A stretch of DNA of 28,123 nucleotides from a virus: positions 1-28,123 of the IMG/VR virus record IMGVR_UViG_3300044835_000071; one strand, given 5' to 3'. The position numbers were made by a program, and so were the translations under genes. The notes below the pieces were generated by a model that was not told the DNA's origin, made no database searches, and saw nothing but the letters and a program-made list of their open reading frames with translations. Below, in pieces: positions 14,319 through 21,261 of this stretch (the first letter of the stretch is position 1; every line of letters begins with the position of its first letter).

Positions 14319-15311
14319 ATGAATCCAACAACTGAAAATGCCGCGCAGTCCACCTTGAAAAACCTTCGCGCACCCATTGAACGAATTGACAACCTTCCAT
14401 CTATAACTGTTGGCCTCACAAGCCTGCAAGGCTTTGAACTTGTACAGCGTGCAGCAAAATGCTTGGCTGCATCTAGCCTTGTGCCCAAGGACTATCAGAA
14501 CAATATTCCGAACTGTGTAGTTGCCCTGAACATGGCGGCTCGCGTTGGAGTTGATCCCTTAATGGTAATGCAAAATTTGGTCGTTGTGCATGGTAAGCCA
14601 ACTTGGTCATCGCAATTCTTGATTGCCACCGTTAATAGCTCGGGTAGGTTTTCCGCCTTGCGCTTTGAATTCTTTGGCGAAAAGGGAATGGATAGCTGGG
14701 GCTGCCGGGCATGGGCCATTGAGAAAGAAACCGGGGAAAAGCTAGTTGGAACGGATGTGGATATTGCCCTTGCTAAAGCAGAGGGCTGGTATAGCAAAAA
14801 CGGAAGCAAGTGGAAAACCATGCCGCAGCAAATGCTGATGTATCGTGCTGGTTCGTGGTGGACTCGGGTTTATGCCCCCGAACTATCTATGGGCCTTCAC
14901 ACAAGCGAAGAAATGCGTGATGTTATCGACGCTGAAAAGCTGGAGGACGGTAGCTATGGTGTAACGCTTAACGAACTTCGCAATCATGAACCTACCGATG
15001 CCGCTACCATCACTCCTGCTCACGACCTGGAAGCGGGCGAAATCATCGAGCCTCGAAAAGCTCTTGCTCCCACTTCGCTACCGGTGCTGAAAATGCCGGA
15101 CGATGAAACGAAAGCTGACTGGGAATCTTGGACCATGAATTTCCAAGCTCATGCGCTTGGCGCTTCGACCCTCGATGACCTCGATAAGCTGATGAAGCTA
15201 AACAAGTCTCAGTTGGGCAACTTGGAAAAGACCAACCCTCCCAAGCATGGCTGGTGCTTGGAGCAAGTGGAATCCCGCAAAAGTGCGGTATTAGGTAGCA
15301 TCGTCCCGTAA
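14319..15311 (+). CDS. recT: RecT-family single-strand annealing recombinase
   Basis: 330 aa. 'IPNCVVALNMAARVGVDPLM' with VMQNLVVVHGKPTWSSQFLIATVN, 'GCRAWAIEKETGEKL' and 'KWKTMPQQMLMYRAGSWW' then TRVYAPELSMGLHTSEEM are hallmarks of the phage RecT group common in proteobacterial prophages. It would coat single strands and anneal homologous DNA, working with the upstream nuclease. The C-terminal third is a separate charged domain. I prefer the ATG at 14319; a GTG at 14310 overlaps the nuclease stop. The 3' end (last nine codons) carries one copy of the exact 30-bp inverted repeat. Confidence 0.8.
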   Translation: MNPTTENAAQSTLKNLRAPIERIDNLPSITVGLTSLQGFELVQRAAKCLAASSLVPKDYQNNIPNCVVALNMAARVGVDPLMVMQNLVVVHGKPTWSSQFLIATVNSSGRFSALRFEFFGEKGMDSWGCRAWAIEKETGEKLVGTDVDIALAKAEGWYSKNGSKWKTMPQQMLMYRAGSWWTRVYAPELSMGLHTSEEMRDVIDAEKLEDGSYGVTLNELRNHEPTDAATITPAHDLEAGEIIEPRKALAPTSLPVLKMPDDETKADWESWTMNFQAHALGASTLDDLDKLMKLNKSQLGNLEKTNPPKHGWCLEQVESRKSAVLGSIVP

Positions 15312-15313
15312 GG
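15284..15313. repeat. 30-bp exact inverted repeat, left copy
   Basis: Positions 15284-15313 begin TGCGGTATTAGG and end CCCGTAAGG. The exact reverse complement is at 16664-16693. This copy covers the end of the recT-like coding region and its stop codon. It is preceded by CCGC-AAAAGT-GCGG, a small hairpin sharing its 3' arm with the repeat. Confidence 0.9.
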
Positions 15314-15353
15314 AATCACTGATTTTCGCGCCGCTTCTGCTATGCTCCTCCCT

Positions 15354-15572
15354 ATGGCAGACCCTCACGTATTAACCGCTTTGATTGCAAAATATGGACG
15401 CTTATCCGGCCAGCTTGTTGCCAATGAACAAGAAGCCCGAAAGATTGAGGCTGACCTGGCTGTACTGGATGCCACTATCAAATTGTTCAGGGAGGATTTT
15501 GACGTAGGCAGCATTCGTCTCAAGCGGCAATACAAACTCAACAGGCTAGTCGCTTCGTCAAATCGGAGATGA
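15354..15572 (+). CDS. Small coiled-coil protein
   Basis: 72 aa. 'MADPHVLTALIAKYGRLSGQ' followed by LVANEQEARKIEADLAVLDATIKLF is a helical coiled coil seen in short alphaproteobacterial proteins beginning 'M.DPHVLTAL'. The start at 15354 matches that pattern; an ATG at 15342 would add four residues. Neither has a clear ribosome-binding site. The stop overlaps the DUF6471 gene as ATGA. The pair resembles a small regulatory module, but function is unknown. Confidence 0.6.
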   Translation: MADPHVLTALIAKYGRLSGQLVANEQEARKIEADLAVLDATIKLFREDFDVGSIRLKRQYKLNRLVASSNRR

Positions 15573-15745
15573 AGCGAACCGGCGTTACTTACGAGGAATT
15601 AATTGACAGGCTTGCAAAAATGGGCTTGCACGAGACTAAGGCCAGCATAGCCAATATGCTAGGGCGGGGTTCGTTTCCTACCACCTTCTTTATAGCCGTC
15701 ATGAAGGCAATAGGCCGAGAGAACGTCAATATCAATGATATATGA
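15569..15745 (+). CDS. DUF6471-like small HTH-type protein
   Basis: 58 aa: MKRTGVTYEELIDRLAKMG, then 'ETKASIANMLGRGSFPTTFF' and AVMKAIG. This fits the DUF6471 pattern (GVTYxELxxRL...ETxxxIxNKxxRGxFxxxFFxxxxxAIG), which looks like a helix-turn-helix. The ATG at 15569 overlaps the stop of the coiled-coil gene as ATGA and follows CGGAG. Typical DUF6471 domains are slightly longer at the N-terminus. A DNA-binding role is inferred. Confidence 0.7.
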   Translation: MKRTGVTYEELIDRLAKMGLHETKASIANMLGRGSFPTTFFIAVMKAIGRENVNINDI

Positions 15746-15788
15746 CGATTTCGTTGGACATAATTACCGAATATGATAAATTGCCGAT

Positions 15789-15815
15789 CAGGAGCCACCC
15801 TTTGGGCGGCTCCTG
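15789..15815 (+). terminator. Strong hairpin, likely terminator at end of rightward operon
   Basis: CAGGAGCC (15789-15796) pairs with GGCTCCTG (15808-15815), with an inner CCC/GGG stem and TTT loop. It lies 43 bp after the DUF6471 stop. No T-tract follows, so intrinsic termination is not certain. Confidence 0.5.
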
Positions 15816-15851
15816 GCGACAGTCTTAACCGAGCCTATGCCCGGTCAGGTC

Positions 15852-15920
15852 TCATAAAATAGGCAGTTCACGAGCATAAAACCCTAAGGTTTTACCGTTT
15901 TCTGCCAACCCGATATTCAT
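15852..15920 (-). CDS. 22-aa mini-ORF with strong ribosome-binding site
   Basis: The ATG at 15920 is preceded by GGAGGCCCAAT; the peptide starts MNIGLAENGKTLGFYAREL and ends at TGA 15854-15852. It follows the structured palindromes on the leftward strand. It may be a tiny gene or chance; no family can be assigned. Confidence 0.3.
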   Translation of the reverse strand: MNIGLAENGKTLGFYARELPIL

Positions 15921-16073
15921 ATTGGGCCTCCTATTTGTCGTTTAGCAAGGCGCGGGGGATGCGCATCCCGCAAAAGATAAAGCATCCCCGCACCTCCTCA
16001 CCACATCACAGAGCAAACTCCGTAATCGGTAATTATTACGCCTCGCGCATGCGCGTCAGCGAATTCCTTGTTT

Positions 16074-16523
16074 CTACTCACTCAACTTCCCCTTGCCATA
16101 CATCAGACTTGTTTTCCAGATGTGAAGGCCCTTTTCAGTGAGAAGCCAAAGCTCGCCCTTTCTGTCTACTAGCCCCTTGTCTTTTAGACGATGGTAGGTC
16201 TTGCGGGCGGTCGTCAGGTCAGTGCCTGCTGCCTTTGCGGCAAGGGCATGGTCAGCCCCTTCGGGATGTTTGTCCAAGTATTGCACCAAGTTGATGAGTT
16301 CACCAGCCTCTCTGAAATAGCGATTACGCTGGTCTAGGTTGTCGCCGGTTGTCGTAGACTCTTTCCGAGCTGGGGATGCTTTTGGCGTATTACCCGACTT
16401 GGTATCCTTAGGCTTGCCATACTTCAGCACTACTGATTTAGCGGTGAGCAATTCTTGCAACTCAGTTTTTACACGCGTAATCGCATTGTTGATTTCTTCT
16501 AGTGTGATGAACTCTTCCGCCAT
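16074..16523 (-). CDS. Winged-helix DNA-binding protein
   Basis: 149 aa. The N-terminal 40 residues are a helical, probably coiled-coil segment ('ITLEEINNAITRVKTELQEL'). A Lys/Ser/Thr-rich linker follows. The C-terminal 70 residues form a winged helix: 'INLVQYLDKHPEGADHALAA' then KAAGTDLTTARKTYHRLKDKGLVDRKGELWLLTEKG, where the 'GLV.R...LWLLTEKG' part is the wing. The start at 16523 has AAAGGACG upstream. The gene stands alone, pointing left, between two rightward operons, and its start region carries nested palindromes, suggesting an autoregulated switch (inference). Confidence 0.7.
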   Translation of the reverse strand: MAEEFITLEEINNAITRVKTELQELLTAKSVVLKYGKPKDTKSGNTPKASPARKESTTTGDNLDQRNRYFREAGELINLVQYLDKHPEGADHALAAKAAGTDLTTARKTYHRLKDKGLVDRKGELWLLTEKGLHIWKTSLMYGKGKLSE

Positions 16524-16527
16524 ACAT

Positions 16528-16570
16528 CGTCCTTTCAAGCGTCCTCTGACAATTATCAGATGAAAGGACG
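16528..16570 (-). promoter_or_regulatory. Nested palindromes over the start region of the winged-helix gene
   Basis: An outer perfect inverted repeat CGTCCTTTCA (16528-16537) / TGAAAGGACG (16561-16570) encloses a near-perfect CTGACAATTATCAG (16546-16559). On the leftward strand GATAAT, a -10-like hexamer, lies within the inner palindrome. The outer arm next to the gene contains the ribosome-binding sequence AAAGGACG. It could be an operator, an RNA hairpin hiding the ribosome-binding site, or both. Confidence 0.5.
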
Positions 16571-16663
16571 TTGCGCAAGAGCTTTTTAGAACGACGGGTT
16601 TTCTGAGTGGACGGTGGACGAGCGTACTTTTGGGATCTGCGCTAAACTCGGATGTACGCCGTG

Positions 16664-16693
16664 CCTTACGGGACGATGCTACCTAATACCGCA
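16664..16693. repeat. 30-bp exact inverted repeat, right copy
   Basis: Reverse complement of 15284-15313. It lies in the non-coding stretch between the winged-helix gene and the 38-aa gene. The neighbouring bases (GCAAAAGTG, through 16699) equal the loop of the left copy's hairpin in flipped orientation. The rest of 16571-16727 shows no gene. Confidence 0.9.
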
Positions 16694-16727
16694 AAAGTGA
16701 GTTGGCCGCTAACGAAGGGCATTCCGT

Positions 16728-16844
16728 ATGAGCTGGGGCAAGCTATTGATTCTCGCGGCTGTCATCTATGAGGCTAATGGGTTTAAATACCAATCGTGGG
16801 TGTGCTTCATGCTTGGTGTAATCCTGTCGCTGTGCGGTGAGTAG
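16728..16844 (+). CDS. 38-aa small membrane protein
   Basis: 38 aa: MSWGKLLILAAVIYEANGF then a second hydrophobic segment 'WVCFMLGVILSLCGE'. The ATG at 16728 is preceded by GAAGGG with 8-nt spacing. The stop is 2 bp before the HNH endonuclease start, so the two probably share a message. Two short hydrophobic stretches suggest a membrane hairpin; a holin-like or toxin-like role is possible but not shown. Confidence 0.5.
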   Translation: MSWGKLLILAAVIYEANGFKYQSWVCFMLGVILSLCGE

Positions 16845-16846
16845 CC

Positions 16847-17350
16847 ATGTCGCAAAGGATCAGAACCGAAGATGAAATCTTTGAAGTGAGCTATGTAGTT
16901 AATCCAGAAACTGGGTGCTGGGAATGGACAGGATGGATTCATCCAAAGGGTTACGGCATCCTCACCAACCACAAGCTTGTAAAGACTCGCGCGCATCGAT
17001 TTTCTTATCGGAAGTATAGGGGACCGATTTCCGATGGAAAGATGGTGCTTCACCATTGTGACAATCGGAAATGCGTCTGCCCCGATCATTTGTACTTGGG
17101 GGACGCCCGGAAAAACATGGCTGATGCTCTGGCGAGGGGACGGCGAAAACATGTCCCCTCGAAGCTCACTTATTCGATGGTTTTGAACATCAGGGTGCTT
17201 TACGCGAGAGGCAGACACTCGATGCAAAATCTCGCGGATATCTACTTGGTCGATCAACAAACGATAAGCCTTTTGCTGAAGGGCAGAACACACGCAAAGG
17301 TTGCTTGCGCCGCGCAAGATTGCAACCGAAAAATTAGGGGAGAGATGTAG
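16847..17350 (+). CDS. HNH homing-type endonuclease with C-terminal HTH
   Basis: 167 aa. The N-terminal domain shows 'GCWEWTGWIHPKGYG', 'AHRFSYRKYRG' and 'MVLHHCDNRKCVCPDHLYLG' followed by 'ARKNMADALARGRR' (through residue 100), the standard HNH_3 pattern with His69/His70 and Asn90. Residues 104-148 ('SKLTYSMVLNIRVLYARGRH' plus SMQNLADIYLVDQQTISLLLKGRTH) form a helix-turn-helix often attached to free-standing phage HNH enzymes. These nick or cut DNA and promote their own spread. It starts 2 bp after the 38-aa gene. No adjoining intron or split gene is visible. Confidence 0.85.
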   Translation: MSQRIRTEDEIFEVSYVVNPETGCWEWTGWIHPKGYGILTNHKLVKTRAHRFSYRKYRGPISDGKMVLHHCDNRKCVCPDHLYLGDARKNMADALARGRRKHVPSKLTYSMVLNIRVLYARGRHSMQNLADIYLVDQQTISLLLKGRTHAKVACAAQDCNRKIRGEM

Positions 17351-17425
17351 CGACACTTTTTCACTACTTGCAGGACACCAGGTAGCCGCCTACAATTCCC
17401 CCAACTGAGCTAGGGGGCTTACTCA
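17351..17425 (+). promoter_or_regulatory. Structured leader upstream of the relaxase; oriT candidate
   Basis: It contains GTAG-CCGC-CTAC (17382-17393) and CCCCC (17398-17402) pairing with GGGGG (17413-17417). The second arm is the relaxase ribosome-binding sequence AGGGGG, so the hairpin could limit its translation. Relaxase genes often lie next to oriT, so this short structured stretch is a candidate; no nic consensus was recognised. Confidence 0.35.
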
Positions 17426-18424
17426 ATGATGCAAATTCAGCCTGCCGCTGCTCCTGAGTATTACCTGTCGCCTGACTACCGGACGGAGGGTGGAAAGCTC
17501 GAAGCCAGGTGGGGCGGCAAGGGCTCCCGGATGCTGGGTCAGGATGAGTTCGGCACCTTGTCTTTCCTTCGCTTGTCGAAGGGGCTGAATCCCGAGACTG
17601 GGACGAAGTTGACGGCTCGGTTGAAGGATAACCGCCGTTCGGCTTGGGATGTCACCATGACGGTTCCGAAGTCGGTTTCGATCCTCATAGAAGTGATGGA
17701 AAAGGCCGACGTAAAGAAAGCCCTGCTCGAAGCCAACGAATATGCGATGGGCAAGCTGGAAAAGCAAGCTCAGGTCAGGGTCCGAAAGGGTGGCGTCGAT
17801 GAGGATAGGCACACGGGCAATATCGCGTTTGCAACGTACTATCACGGCACAACTCGACCTGCTAAGGATGATTCACTGCCGGACCCGCATTCGCATCTTC
17901 ACAATTACCTCTTGAATCTCACCTACGACCGAAAAGAAAAGCAGTGGAAGGCTCTCCAAATCGGCAACATCGACCGACCGGGCATCGAAAAGGCTTTCCA
18001 TGATAGGCTGGCCAAGAATCTGAAATCGCTCGGGTACAAGCTCGATCAGAAGGGGAAGTATTTCGAGGTCCGTGGCGTGCAGCCTGAGACTATGGAATTA
18101 ATGTCTCGCCGCAACTTCGAGGTCGCCCGTTATAGCGATGAGAAGGGTTACAGGTCACCAAAGGCGAAGGCCAAACTCGGGCAATACACGCGCTCTCCCA
18201 AGGTCGGCGATATCTCGATGCAGGACGTCCGCAAGTATTGGGTCGTCAAGCTGGGCAGTAAGTTAGATGACTTACTGACCGTCTGCAAGAAGGCCAAGGT
18301 TGAGGTCAGTAAATCCCGCTGGCTCAACAACCTCAAGCAGCATTTTACAAGGCATCAATTCTCTGATATGGAGAAAGAAAGAGATAATGAGCAGCTTCGA
18401 TCCGGCGCAGCTATTGAGAGGTGA
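17426..18424 (+). CDS. TrwC/MOBF-type relaxase domain protein
   Basis: 332 aa. The N-terminal 'EYYLSPDYRTEGGKLEARWG' with GKGSRMLG gives candidate catalytic tyrosines Tyr12, Tyr13 and Tyr18. 'WDVTMTVPKSVSIL' (74-87) matches the conserved relaxase strand with Asp75. The metal-binding three-His motif is intact in 'DPHSHLHNYLLNLT' (His155, His157, His159). 'RPGIEKAFHDRLAKNLKSLG' continues the family pattern. TrwC/TraI proteins nick oriT, stay linked to the 5' end and are pumped out by a coupling protein. This one has no helicase domain, which in R388 or F adds 600 or more residues. The ATG at 17426 follows AGGGGG by 8 nt. Confidence 0.85.
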   Translation: MMQIQPAAAPEYYLSPDYRTEGGKLEARWGGKGSRMLGQDEFGTLSFLRLSKGLNPETGTKLTARLKDNRRSAWDVTMTVPKSVSILIEVMEKADVKKALLEANEYAMGKLEKQAQVRVRKGGVDEDRHTGNIAFATYYHGTTRPAKDDSLPDPHSHLHNYLLNLTYDRKEKQWKALQIGNIDRPGIEKAFHDRLAKNLKSLGYKLDQKGKYFEVRGVQPETMELMSRRNFEVARYSDEKGYRSPKAKAKLGQYTRSPKVGDISMQDVRKYWVVKLGSKLDDLLTVCKKAKVEVSKSRWLNNLKQHFTRHQFSDMEKERDNEQLRSGAAIER

Positions 18425-18806
18425 TCTGTCACACGTAAAGAAAGGCGACGACCAGGGCGACGGCATCGGCACGGACGAAAAGGGCCAGACCCCTATGCTA
18501 CGGCTCATCACCAGCAAACAGGGATTTCAATGGCTTCATTACGCAACGCTATCTTGGGGGGACCAATCGGAGGACGGAACTTGGTTTGATTTCTATTACA
18601 ACGGCCTCATTAAGTACGAAGGAAAATTAATAGTTGGTGATTGGCTAGTCAAGGTTAGGGGAACTGGACTGGAATTGATCTGTTACAAAATCTCCAAGCA
18701 CGTTCGCTCGCTCCTCAAGGTGGGCAGCACGGCGAACAGTCAGCAGCAGATTGTGGTGGAGTCGATATTGATTGAACCGACGAAGCTGGAAGGTCAGGAC
18801 GATTGA
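18387..18806 (+). CDS. Unknown protein coupled to relaxase
   Basis: 139 aa, beginning 'MSSFDPAQLLRGDLSHVKKG' with a beta-rich middle 'GTWFDFYYNGLIKYEGKLIV' then GDWLVKVRGTGLELICYKI. The start at 18387 overlaps the relaxase by 38 nt in another frame. No family is recognised. Linkage suggests a relaxosome accessory or a replication role, but this is position only. Its 3' end overlaps the convergent gene at 18794 by 13 nt. Confidence 0.55.
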   Translation: MSSFDPAQLLRGDLSHVKKGDDQGDGIGTDEKGQTPMLRLITSKQGFQWLHYATLSWGDQSEDGTWFDFYYNGLIKYEGKLIVGDWLVKVRGTGLELICYKISKHVRSLLKVGSTANSQQQIVVESILIEPTKLEGQDD

Positions 18807-18985
18807 TCGCCTTTAGATTTGGTGCTCTTGCGAGCAACAGCGGACTTTAACGCTCGTTCACACTGTATTTTTAGCATCTCCGTTAAGTGTTGTTGGTGAA
18901 CCTTGTATTCTGGGCAATGTCCGAACGATTCCCGGAGAACGCGAGTAGAGGAATCTATGGCTGCTTGCAGTTCTTGATTTGTCAT
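18794..18985 (-). CDS. Small helical protein, end of leftward operon
   Basis: 63 aa, helical: 'MTNQELQAAIDSSTRVLRES' and 'HQQHLTEMLKIQCERALKSA' then a Lys/Ser-rich tail. The ATG overlaps the stop of the upstream zinc-ribbon gene as ATGA, which supports it. No family is recognised. Confidence 0.55.
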   Translation of the reverse strand: MTNQELQAAIDSSTRVLRESFGHCPEYKVHQQHLTEMLKIQCERALKSAVARKSTKSKGDQSS

Positions 18986-19881
18986 GATTTCTCACCTTCT
19001 ATTTCATCGCCCTTCCGAGCCTCTTTAATTATTTGCCGCACACGACGCTCGTGTTGCTGGATGTCGTAAGATGACGTTTCAAATGGTTCGTCATTGATTA
19101 CCCGCCCCCGCCTCCATTGCTCGAATCGCTTCAGGATCGGCTGGAGGATGAATTTATCCAAGGCAAATTCCATCGCGTTGTAGACCGCTCCGGGAACGTT
19201 GCCATCGAGATTGCGACGTAGGCCCATTTCATACTCTGCGATGACTTGTGGGATAAAGTCTGTATTGAATTTGATCTGCCCATTCGTGGCCTGGTGGGTT
19301 AAGTGATCCAGCAAATCCCCTACAACGATTTCCCGCTCCGTTGCTTTGCTCAACGCTATAAGCAATTGCTTTATGGCTGATATTGAAAACAGGGCATCAC
19401 GTTCAAGCCCGCATTCTATGAGGCTACGGCAATCATCTGCCACGCAAAGTAGCTGCTCAATTTGAGACAACTCTACGGGCTGTTCAGTGGGGTAGACTTT
19501 CGGCTGTACAGTTTCCTCCGCTGGCAGCAATGCCGTCACCTTCCTGACCATCACCGAAAAGTTCACGGGTTCTGTGGCCATGATGACGCTGTTGATGGTG
19601 CGGGAAATCTTGGAAAATAAGCCAGGGCCTTTTCCTACTGTGTCCGTCGCTTCCATCACCGCTATTGCCATAACGGCTGGATTGGCCTTACTACTCCTAT
19701 ATTCTTCAGTTAGCGCGGTGTGGATTATTTGGTCTCGGGTCATGGCTTTAACTTCCTTCAATTCTGGTTGTTCTTCCCTGCACTTCGAGCACAGGCAGGC
19801 TTTTTCAGGATTGTCGTAGGCGTCGCAATCATAATCGGTATCGACTCTCCTGCCGCAAGATTTGCAATGGTCAAGGCTCAT
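18982..19881 (-). CDS. Zinc-ribbon protein of unknown function
   Basis: 299 aa. The N-terminus 'MSLDHCKSCGRRVDTDYDCD' with 'ACLCSKC' shortly after supplies CxxC...CxxC ligands for a zinc ribbon (about 6-32). The rest is mainly helical, with 'SQIEQLLCVADDCRSLIECG' and 'HERRVRQIIKEARKG' near the C-terminus. The ATG at 19881 fits the ribbon and follows AGGAAAG; the longer open frame to 19944 is unlikely. It lies in a leftward operon between a coiled-coil phage protein and a small coupled gene. No enzymatic motif is seen. Confidence 0.6.
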   Translation of the reverse strand: MSLDHCKSCGRRVDTDYDCDAYDNPEKACLCSKCREEQPELKEVKAMTRDQIIHTALTEEYRSSKANPAVMAIAVMEATDTVGKGPGLFSKISRTINSVIMATEPVNFSVMVRKVTALLPAEETVQPKVYPTEQPVELSQIEQLLCVADDCRSLIECGLERDALFSISAIKQLLIALSKATEREIVVGDLLDHLTHQATNGQIKFNTDFIPQVIAEYEMGLRRNLDGNVPGAVYNAMEFALDKFILQPILKRFEQWRRGRVINDEPFETSSYDIQQHERRVRQIIKEARKGDEIEGEKS

Positions 19882-19894
19882 AGGGGTTTCTTTC

Positions 19895-21076
19895 CTAGTA
19901 GCTGATTTTGACATGGGGGATAAGCCCCTTGGCAATGGCCGCAATTAGAGCCTTGGCAACTTCCGGTTTAACGTCCACTTCCTCTGAGTTGCAATGCTCG
20001 ATGATGGCATTCAAAGCCTCGTTGTTGATTTTCGCCATGTGCTTTTTGTCGGCCTCTCGCTTGGCGGCGGCTTCAGCTTCAGCTTTCTTTTCAGCCTCAA
20101 CCCGTTCCCTCTCTCTATGGACTGCGGCCTCTTCATCGCGCTTGGCCTGTTCGGCTGCCGCTACGCGTTCCCGTGTGGCTTTTTCGGCGGCTGCCTTCTT
20201 ATCAACTTCAGCTTTGACGATGGCTGCCGCTGCGTCTTCCTCAGCCTTCTTCGCCCGTACTATGGCCTGGTCCTTCTCACGCTGGATGCGGATTAGGTCC
20301 TGTTCCGCCTTGTCGGCTTCAGCTTTCAATCGGGTCGCTTCCGCTGCTGCTGCATCCTGCTCGGCCTTCACCCGTGCCGCTTGGGCTTCGGCTTCCTTGC
20401 GGGCCTTTTCCTCTGCTTCGGCCTTTGCTGTTGCGGCGGCTTCGGTTTTCAGGCGTTCCTCATGCTCGCGTTGCTTCCGGTCAGCCTCTTCCTGACGCAA
20501 CCGGGCCAGCTCCGCCTGTTCTGCTTCCCGTTTCTGTGCGGCTGCAAGCAGGGTTTTAGTCCGGCTGATTTCATCCACCGTGATCTTCGCAGCTCTTGCG
20601 TCAAACTCTTCCCATTTGCGGGGCGGAAGGTTTTCGAGGTGGTTCAGACGCTTGCGGATTTCCTCGGCGGTTTCGTGCTGCCCGTATCCCGGATGCTCTG
20701 GGATAGCAGCCAATGCCGCCTCATGGCCTGCAATCCGCTCCTTGTCGGCGTTTTCCCAATCCGAGAGCGGCTGGCGAACTTCCTTTTGGATCGCTTCGAG
20801 GGCATCCCAAGCCCGCGCACGCTCAACATCAACCGCCTTGATTTGCTTTTTCTGGTCTTCGGTGAGTTTCTTGCCCATTTCGTCCATTGCGGTCTTCGAC
20901 TTCGCTACTTTGAAAGCACGAGAGCGGATTTCATCGCGGCCCTTTTCGGTCGATATATCGCCCACTACTCCCATCACCTCAGTTCGGATTGCTTCGATAA
21001 CAGGGTCAAGTCCCTTGGGTGCGAAGTATTGGGCTAGATTTTTTTCTTCAATGAGGGCTAATGCGTTCTCGGTCAT
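19895..21076 (-). CDS. Long coiled-coil phage protein
   Basis: 393 aa. The N-terminal 120 residues are soluble ('NLAQYFAPKGLDPVIEAIRT', 'SRAFKVAKSKTAMDEMGKKL'), like the fold found in phage recombination-cluster proteins. Residues about 175-330 are almost continuous Ala/Glu/Lys/Arg coiled coil. The last 40 residues ('NNEALNAIIEHCNSEEVDVK' then ALIAAIAKGLIPHVKISY) match a tail I have often seen in phage proteins near RecT or Erf genes. The ATG at 21076 has AAGGAAGG upstream and overlaps the preceding stop as ATGA. Function unknown; a DNA-handling scaffold is a guess. Confidence 0.65.
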   Translation of the reverse strand: MTENALALIEEKNLAQYFAPKGLDPVIEAIRTEVMGVVGDISTEKGRDEIRSRAFKVAKSKTAMDEMGKKLTEDQKKQIKAVDVERARAWDALEAIQKEVRQPLSDWENADKERIAGHEAALAAIPEHPGYGQHETAEEIRKRLNHLENLPPRKWEEFDARAAKITVDEISRTKTLLAAAQKREAEQAELARLRQEEADRKQREHEERLKTEAAATAKAEAEEKARKEAEAQAARVKAEQDAAAAEATRLKAEADKAEQDLIRIQREKDQAIVRAKKAEEDAAAAIVKAEVDKKAAAEKATRERVAAAEQAKRDEEAAVHRERERVEAEKKAEAEAAAKREADKKHMAKINNEALNAIIEHCNSEEVDVKPEVAKALIAAIAKGLIPHVKISY

Positions 21077-21261
21077 AATTTTTCCTTCCTTTGGTTTGTT
21101 TTCATTTCCTTCTTCCGATTGGCAATCCAAGCCTTGCGGTAGGTGCGTTGGTACTCGCGGCTGCATGGGATGCAAGCCCCTGCGGCGTTCCGCTCACTTC
21201 CCCCGCATTTCGAGCAGGGGGATTTTGGGCGTCCAGGTTTGGGTTCGTTCGTCATGCCCAT
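21073..21261 (-). CDS. Small zinc-finger protein
   Basis: 62 aa. 'PCSKCGGSERNAAGACIPCS' has the CxxC-x10-CxxC spacing of a zinc ribbon, followed by a basic helix 'REYQRTYRKAWIANRKKEMK'. The start at 21261 overlaps the upstream stop as TAATG, and the stop overlaps the coiled-coil gene as ATGA. Probably nucleic-acid-binding; no named family. Confidence 0.7.
   Translation of the reverse strand: MGMTNEPKPGRPKSPCSKCGGSERNAAGACIPCSREYQRTYRKAWIANRKKEMKTNQRKEKL

Larger units (their letters stand above)
15746..16073. other. 328-bp structured intergenic region between convergent genes
   Basis: Besides the hairpin at 15789-15815 it holds a perfect 14-bp palindrome GGGATGCGCATCCC (15956-15969), a downstream GCATCCCCGC (15982-15991) that could pair alternatively with the left half, an inverted repeat CGTAAT/ATTACG (16021-16026 and 16035-16040), and a perfect 12-bp palindrome CGCGCATGCGCG (16044-16055). 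A 22-codon leftward ORF with a good ribosome-binding site lies at 15852-15920. It could hold terminators, an origin or a recombination site; nothing decides between them. Confidence 0.5.

Noticed and set aside
16766-17356. 196-aa leftward ORF
   Set aside because: Antisense to the HNH endonuclease, whose motifs are unmistakable.
17351-17420. tRNA gene on the minus strand suggested by GCCCCCTAGCTCAGTTGG
   Set aside because: Only acceptor 5' strand and D-arm likeness are present; no anticodon stem, T-arm or closing AGGGGGC follows.
20381-21037. 218-aa rightward ORF opposite the coiled-coil gene
   Set aside because: Antisense of an Ala/Glu/Lys-rich coding region, which leaves the complementary frame open by composition.
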